Made by a program: the position numbers and the translations under genes. From Jaltomata sinuosa (taxonomy: Eukaryota > Streptophyta > Magnoliopsida > Solanales > Solanaceae), in the NCBI GenBank assembly GCA_003996215.1, contig QJPP01000027.1, positions 744,001 to 808,000 on the forward strand: DNA of 64,000 bases. The letters run 5' to 3'. The notes under the pieces are model-generated. The model made no database searches and was not told where the DNA came from. It saw only the letters and a program-made list of their open reading frames with translations. Of the stretch, positions 57,526 through 64,000 are shown one piece after another (positions within the stretch are counted from its first letter, which is position 1; each line of letters begins with the position of its first letter).

Positions 57526-59748
57526 TGTAACACCCCAGAATCTAAACCAGCTACTGAACTGTACTCAGCAGAAAAAATTTAGAAAAATTCAAGTTTTCAG
57601 AAATCACGGTTGAGATCACGGATCATAGTTTGGAACCACGGTCCATCGTCTGAACCGTAGTCCCCATTTCCAGTAGACCCCCAGTTCATGCCTCAGGAAC
57701 CATGAGTCAAACCATGGACCGTATTTTAGAACCACCGTCCGTCCTGTCACTCGTGGTTTCCTTTAATCAGAGGACCATCAGTCCAGGGCTCAGTAACCAC
57801 GAGTCACACGACGAACCGTCGTTCAGGATCACGGTCCGTCCTGTGGACTCATGGAACCAGAACTTCAGAGACCCTTAGCCCTTGTCCCAGAAGCCATGAG
57901 TCGGGTTATGGGCCGTAGTTCAGAACCACGGTTCTTCCTCTGACTCATGAAATCCTCATACTAGACTAAGGTCCCAGGAACCACGAGTCACATGACGAAC
58001 CGTCGTTCAGGAGTACGGTCCGTCCTGTAGAGTCGTGGTTCCATCATATCAGAGAACCCCTAAGACCCATGGACAGGACCATAACTCAGTTTACGGCCCG
58101 TCGTCCAGGACTACGGTCCGTCAACCAAGTCGTAATCCTTGAGTCGCAAATTTCAGCAGAATTCTTTTAATTTTCTGGGGGTATTCCGGACCTTTCCTAC
58201 CTCTTTTAAGGCCTAAGCTACGTTGTTTTACATCGTCTAAGCCTAATAAATTAATCAAAAACTACCTAAAACCTCTTTTCTCCTAGAATCATCAGACTTA
58301 GAAAGAAAAGAAACAAAAAAAGGTGATAGTGTTCTCTCAAGAACAAGCAGAGGTCTTCTTCAAGTTCAGCCCCAAAATCCAAAGGATTTCTCCATAAGTT
58401 CTCTTCACTAGGTATGTGGGATTTCACTAGTGAGTTCCTTTCACTCAGTAGGTCCCTAGAACTCAGTTAATTTCAGTAGTTTCTCCATGATTACTTAGAC
58501 CTAGGGTACAAAACCTAGAGATTTCCTTGCTGTTCAGATGCTATAACTTATATGATGCTTAGTTCATGTTCTTGGAGGATTAGCATAGTTTCTTGTTTAG
58601 AACTCAGAAACCCCATCTTGTGTTAGTTTCAGTATTTCATAAATTATGCTTGCTAGGCAGATTAGTCAGACAATCATGCTTCAGAATTCGAATGTCATAT
58701 CGTTCAGTATATGTATATTGCATTCTCAGATTTTATCAGTGTTTTGAGCTATCCAGTATTACAGTTGCATCTTTAGCTTTATATTCAGTTGGGAGTAAAG
58801 TAAGCACTAAGCAGACGAAGGGATGAAGTCTCACCCGCCAGTTTAGGCTGAGACCTTTAGCAGCAATCCCTGAGTCTCAGAACTACGACGCCACTGTAAG
58901 TTCTAAAGGGGTCACCCATCAGATTAGACTTGACACCCTTGTCCCTTGTGGACATCAGTTTAGTGGATCCACGTCAGACTTGTTCGTACCCTTGACAAGG
59001 TATGAACACCCTTCCATCCAGGGTTACAGGTTGGCCCTATAGTTAGCTCAACTTGGGGTATGTCGGTTAATAGTATCTCCCACAGTCAGACTCATGTGCA
59101 TTGACCTTATATTCAGTTACTCAATTCAGCATGTGATATACTCATGATATTTATTTGGTCATTGCATCTCAGCTTATTTCTCAGTTTATGCTTCAGTATA
59201 TATATTTTCATGTTCAGTTGTTATGTTTTTCAACTTAGTTCATATCCCGCATGCTCAGTACATTCAAAGTACTGATGCATACTCTTGTGCTATATTTTTT
59301 ATGATGTAGGTTCAGACACTCAGTATTCAGATCGCGCGTAGATCGATTTCCAGTCCATACTCAGCAGCTGCAGGGGTGAGTCCTCTTAGTTCGAGGATGA
59401 TATACATGCTTTACCTTTCAGTCTTATTATTTCAGTTTTCAGATTGTTAGAGTTAGCTGGGGGCATGTCCCAGCAACTCATCCCGGTTAGAGGCTTTCAG
59501 ACATAGATTAGATTCAGCTTGAGTTGATGGGGTTGTTCTTCAGTTATGACTACACTCTTATATATTTTATATTCAAACATATTTCTTTTGGGTTTTCCCC
59601 ATTTCAGTTCTTAAACTGTTTTCAGCTTTCGCACAATATAAGCTTTTAACTTGAAATTGTTTAGATATGCCAGACCATGGGTTAGCTTGGAGTCACTTGT
59701 GACACTAAGCACCGTGTTGCGTCTAGGGAGTAGCCTCGGGGCGTGACA
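57526..59748 (+). repeat. T3 3' LTR (2223 bp)
   Basis: TGTAACACCCCAG to GGGGCGTGACA. The palindromic word array is at 57600-58150. The donor-like TAG|GTATGTGGG is at 58412. Confidence 0.95.
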
Positions 59749-59753
59749 ATAAA

Positions 59754-60647
59754 AGAAAAGAACTTAAAGTAGAGGGAATTGAGATGGTTTAAATGGCTGG
59801 GTGCCAAAAATTAAATAAGGATAAATCAGCATAAAAATATAATGGGAGGGGTATATTTGGACCCAAAGTATATCGTAAAGGGTATACTTGGACTGAAAGT
59901 ATAACGAGGAGTATATTTAAATTATTTCTAATAGTACATAGGTATATTTGGACTCAAAAAGGATATATTGAACCGAAAGAATAACGAGGGGTATATTTAA
60001 AATATTTCTAATAGTACATGGGTATATTTGACCCTTCTCGATTAAATTTTTTCTGAATTTCATCTAAATGTACACTTTAATCACCATATCTAGGATAAAT
60101 CATTGTCACATAAAATTATGAGTAGTTAATCACATAAAACAATCTATTTCTAACTCTAACTAGAAATTATATAATAACAAATTCATAAAATATTAAAATG
60201 ACTTCTTCAATCCATGATTATAGTTCGTTTGAAAGATACTTTAAATTATGTTACTAACATCAAGGTATATTTGTCCCTTTGATATCTTCTTATTCCCTAA
60301 CAGACTTGTTTTCTTATAAATATTCTTTTAATAACTAATTAGAAAACATAAATAATAATAATAATACATAATTAAAAACCGATCATCTTAAAAGAAATGT
60401 GCCTAAAATCATAATACAAATTATTATTTTCAATTAAAATCATTATAATGTACTTTGTTATTTTGATCTTAGTTTCGTCATTTCATAAAAAAATTAGCTT
60501 AAAGTAGTTCTACATTATGCATATAGAGTATGTGAAATTCAAAAATATTTATCAAGTTCTAGAAAATTTCAATGGCCAAAAGTAAAAAAGATCAAGTATA
60601 CCTCTATAGATGTGGGGCCCATATCAAGACTATGCACTTTCTTTTCT
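59754..60647. other. AT-rich flank with short repeats
   Basis: No gene seen. A short repeat GGTATATTTGGAC starts at 59849, 59881 (as GGTATACTTGGAC), 59941 and 60020. Units 59881-59940 and 59941-60019 also share ATAACGAGG and TTTCTAATAGTACAT. The right end contains TGTGGGGCCCATA near 60611. Confidence 0.7.
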
Positions 60648-60656
60648 TTTTTAAAA

Positions 60657-61142
60657 GGCTTAATACATAACCAGATCCTTAAACTTGTCAGAATATTCCT
60701 TTTAGACACTCGAACTAAGTTTTGTTTCAATTGAACACCTGAACTCTTAATTATAAAGTGTTCCAATTAGACACTTTCGATTCAAATTTTAAAAAAAAAT
60801 TACATGTGTCTTCATTCGTCTATTAGATAGTTAAGTTAATCATATAAAATATATCTCTCCTTTTATTATGCACATAATCTCAAGTACAAAAATATCTGAA
60901 GTTTTATGGTTTATTGAGGTGAATGTGTATAATAAAAAGAAATGACATATATTACGTGGTTAACTTAACTACCTAATAGATGAATGAGAACACATGCAAA
61001 AAGAAATTTCAAATTTTGAACAGAAAGTGTCAAATTGGAATATTTTATTAGGAGTTCAAGTGTTTGATTGAAATAAGCCTTAGTTTGAGTGTCTAAATGA
61101 AATATTCTGACCAAGCTTAAGGGGCTAGTTATATATTAAGCC
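60657..61142. mobile_element. Mutator-type MITE (486 bp) with long inverted repeats
   Basis: Ends GGCTTAATACATAAC / complement of GGCTTAATATATAAC. The arms pair imperfectly over about 220 bp each, leaving a short centre near 60885-60905. A perfect 9-bp duplication tttttaaaa flanks it (60648-60656, 61143-61151), which points to the Mutator superfamily. No coding capacity. A/T-only duplications are weaker evidence, but the palindrome is unmistakable. Confidence 0.85.
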
Positions 61143-61151
61143 TTTTTAAAA

Positions 61152-61492
61152 TTATTGTGATATCTAATCCAATTGCTCTATTTTGTTATTACTTCAATTT
61201 AATTCATAACATATTTTCTATTCATCGTGTTTACTAAAAATAACTACTTTAATATAAAAAAAAGTTATTATTTTAAATTTAAAATATAATTAATTATTTT
61301 CACTTTTATTTTGGCTCTAATATATATGGAAAGAAATTAGTACGGTAAAATAAATAATATATTAAATTAAGATCGAAAAATAAATAAGAATAATTTAATT
61401 AAATTATTTTTAAAAGAGCATAAAAAGTAACATGAAAAATAAAATGAATAGGTTGGAGTACTTTCAATTAAAGTAAACTAGAAGTGGACAAT
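61152..61492. other. AT-rich spacer
   Basis: Nothing recognised. Confidence 0.6.
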
Positions 61493-62032
61493 AAATGTTA
61501 AAATAGTAATTCTTCATTCAAACAAAAAACAAATTTGTACTTTATTTTATTTCAGACCTATTAATTTAAATGTTTGAACCAATGAAGGTTGATTAATTTT
61601 GATGTTGCTGAATGAAATTTTACTAAAAAGAATAAGTATTTCTTGAGTCCAATTTACGTCTATTGAAAATATAATATTATTTTACTTTAAAATTAATCAA
61701 ATTAAAATTTAATTGATTGCAGTAGATTACTTACTTTAATTTTCAAGTAAGAAGTATTCACTAAATCTTAAAATAGTAGTTCTTCATTTAAACAGAGAAT
61801 CAAATTTGTACTTTATTTTATTTTAAATATATTAATTTTAAATATTTAAACTAATATAAGTTTGTTATAGTTTTAAAGTTGTCGAATCAAATTTTGATAA
61901 AAATAATAAGTATTTTTTGAGTCCAATTTATATATATTAATAATATAATATTATTTTACTTTAAACTTAATTAGATCAAAATTTAATTAATTATAATAAA
62001 TTACTTATTTTATTTTTCAAGTTATCAATTAA
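61493..62032. repeat. 270-bp tandem duplication
   Basis: Two units, 61493-61762 and 61763-62032. Both contain TTAAAATAGTARTTCTTCATT, CAAATTTGTACTTTATTTTA, TTGAGTCCAATTTA and ATAATATTATTTTACTTTAA in order. Clearly diverged, hence old. Confidence 0.9.
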
Positions 62033-63151
62033 TGCTTAATATTGTTATACTTTTTGTCGAAATAAAAATGAGGAAAAAATTATTTTTAAGCAAGTTACCT
62101 ATTTTTAGAAAATATTTATAAATCCCATGAAAATGATATATTTGAGAAATTTGAGTTTTCACAAATGTTATATTCGTAACAAAAATTAATAAAATAAAGT
62201 TTTAATACAGAAAATGAACTATTATATTGAACATATTTTGAACATATAACTTATTAACAATTGGAGAGGTAAATGAATTTAAGCGAATTACTACTCAAAA
62301 AAAGATGGTAAAGGTAACAAATACATAGTTGTAATTTGAAAAATTACGTAATCAACGAACATTAATAATTAAGAGAAAATTTTGGCATAAAATAAAAATA
62401 TCCAGACCAAGAAATGAATTTGATATATAACTATATATATTGTATACGTACAAAACTTCCATAAAAGAATTTAAAATTTAATTTTAAAGAAAAAGTTTAA
62501 AATGCACTTATGATTTGAGATTATATGGTATCTTTTTATTAAATTGATATAAATAATAGAAGTACTTAATAACTGTATATCATTCTACATGAAAAAGAAT
62601 CAACAGATATTATGTCATGCTAATAATGTTTCTATGGTCAATTAAGATATATTATGCGTTGAAACTTTATATTTGCGCTTCTAAGTCTAATTTTACTTGT
62701 GAACAATAAATTTAAAAATATTGGCCTTCAAGATAGTAACACATAATGACTCATAATTGCTATATAATTCAATTTAATCTAACAAATTGATTATCTTTGA
62801 ATTTTAATCAATTCATGTCATTTAATTTTGCGGTAGTAAAAAGTAGATTAAATGTTAGATCACAATTATTTTACAATATAAAAAATGGATGTTCCCATAA
62901 TTAATGTCAATAATACTTGAAAATATTTCTAGATTAAATTATTTTATTACTATAATTTGTTTATGCTAAAGCATTGATTGGAACAAATAAAATATAGGCC
63001 AAAATGATATATATATATATATTTTTGTAAATAAATTTTTAATTTTTTAAATGGACAAACTAATAGCGGTAACTTAATTTTTTTATCTGAAATTGATCTA
63101 AAATTTGTAATCAGTTATATTGGGCCCATTCCACGGGCCTTAAATTATCTA

Positions 63152-63195
<44 letters not shown>

Positions 63196-63370
63196 CATTT
63201 GGCCTTTCTCGTTGAAAAAAAAAGTCAAAACTCATTTATATTCAGAAAATCTAAAGTTTATTTGGTAGAAATTTCTTTAATAGAAAAAAAGTTATCTGCA
63301 TTTAAGAATGGGAGATTCTGAAATGATTTTTTTTGCAAAAAAAGATAATTTCACAAGTCAAGGTAAATGT
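62033..63370. other. AT-rich intergenic sequence with (TA)n tracts
   Basis: No gene seen. Dinucleotide runs at about 63006-63022 and 63153-63191. GGGCCCATTCCACGGGCC (63122-63139) is a GC island in this stretch. Confidence 0.7.
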
Positions 63371-63575
63371 ATATTTTCTGGGTGGGACCCACATATTACA
63401 TTTGTTTTTGACCAAAAATAAAAGTGTGAATTGTTCAAGTATTTAGGCATAGATACGTTTGGCTTTACTATATATATCTCTTACCACTGCAACTAAATGT
63501 GTTCTTACACTCTAAAAGTATACAAAACAACTGAGGATCTTACCTTCATATGATGCAGGAAAATCTGAGGTATAA
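63371..63575 (+). promoter_or_regulatory. Possible host promoter and first exon
   Basis: GGGTGGGACCCACA (63381-63394) resembles TCP-type sites. TATATATAT at 63469-63477 could be a TATA box, with a transcript start about 30 bases on. An ATG at 63550 opens 24 codons, with a donor-like GAG|GTATAA inside at 63569. The coding region would lie beyond the window. Weak evidence only. Confidence 0.2.
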
Positions 63576-64000
63576 TTTTATTGAATTTATGGTGTATAAA
63601 TTAAGTTTTTTTTGCATAATCTAAACGAGGTAACTGACTTTCATTGATTCATATTTTTTCTTTCTTTTGTTTATTGTTTTCGAAATGATTTCCAATGTTC
63701 TTTTTAACTTTATGTTTTTTTTTTCTCTGTCCAATCGTTGTATATGATTTTTTCTGGCTGGTGTATGAAGTCATGTGTGTTTCTATATGTGAAACTAAAA
63801 AATGGAATTCTTATTATTAACAGACATTTTAGAAATGGTGCAAATTAAGATTATATGAATCGAATAAATTAATAGTTGATAAATTAAGCATTGAATTTAA
63901 TTTTGGATCGGATGTTGTCCTGCATGTGAAATCTATTAGATCTAGCAAGAGGTGTATAAAATATTTTTTAGAGATACAAAAACATAAAAATTCGATCACA
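63576..64000. other. Right window edge, T-rich, no gene seen
   Basis: T-rich stretches such as 63646-63670 and 63714-63730 would suit an intron if the promoter call is right. Confidence 0.4.

Larger units (their letters stand above)
39981..59748 (+). mobile_element. Element T3: Ty3/gypsy LTR retrotransposon, chromovirus, split by two insertions
   Basis: LTRs are 39981-42189 and 57526-59748, with a perfect 5-bp duplication ataaa (39976-39980 and 59749-59753). Without its inserts it is about 9.5 kb. A solo LTR divides gag and element D divides RNase H; in both cases the reading resumes across the insertion after one copy of the target duplication. Proteins are relatives of T1/T2, but it lacks their shared defects. 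Confidence 0.95.

Overview
The window reads as plant nuclear heterochromatin: about 60 kb of nested LTR retrotransposons, with no intact host gene. The families (chromovirus-type Ty3/gypsy elements with LTRs of 2.0-3.2 kb, an Athila/Tat-like element, a CACTA terminus, a MULE-type MITE) and the AT-rich flank fit a large-genome eudicot. Solanaceae is my best guess, from recall of similar elements rather than from any search.

Layout. Positions 1-9277 hold element T1 (plus strand; its first ~365 bp lie outside the window), inserted in the 5' LTR of a decayed element C (9278-~12840). A CACTA-like 3' end (~12841-14325) abuts a truncated LTR of element A (minus strand, 14326-39573). A keeps gag and integrase joined by an internal deletion. 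Only 13 bases upstream of A's gag ATG sits element B (17540-37083, plus strand, target duplication agagg at both ends). B is a non-autonomous element with two ~3.2 kb LTRs and a 1.9 kb non-coding interior. B's 5' LTR was then hit twice: by T2 (17901-26992, duplication ttatg/ttata) and by a solo LTR of an A/B relative (27867-30053, minus strand, duplication agagg/aaagg). B's own 3' LTR preserves both empty sites, so this history can be read directly.

After 0.4 kb of flank comes T3 (39981-59748, duplication ataaa). Its gag is split by a solo LTR (43338-45427, duplication ccagt) and its RNase H by an Athila/Tat-like non-autonomous element D (47248-55430, duplication gtaag). From 59754 to the end is AT-rich, LTR-free DNA with a MULE-type MITE (60657-61142, 9-bp duplication), a 270-bp tandem duplication and a possible promoter at the far right.

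How the parts work together. T1, T2, T3 and A share one plan: LTR, initiator-Met-tRNA primer site, gag (CCHC), protease, reverse transcriptase, RNase H, integrase with a chromodomain-like tail, purine tract, LTR. All are broken by stops, frameshifts or deletions. Three patterns cross family borders and are the most interesting content. (1) The LTRs of T1, T2, T3, A, the solo relative and, more weakly, B carry a splice-donor-like site. In T1, T2, T3 and A it is paired with an acceptor-like TTTCAG or CACAG directly before the gag ATG, suggesting a spliced leader that removes the primer site. (2) Each family carries its own array of CpG-rich palindromic words, mostly in the first ~600 bp of the LTR. 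(3) T1 and T2, with clearly different LTRs, share the same gag stop and the same extra base just before the RT catalytic box.
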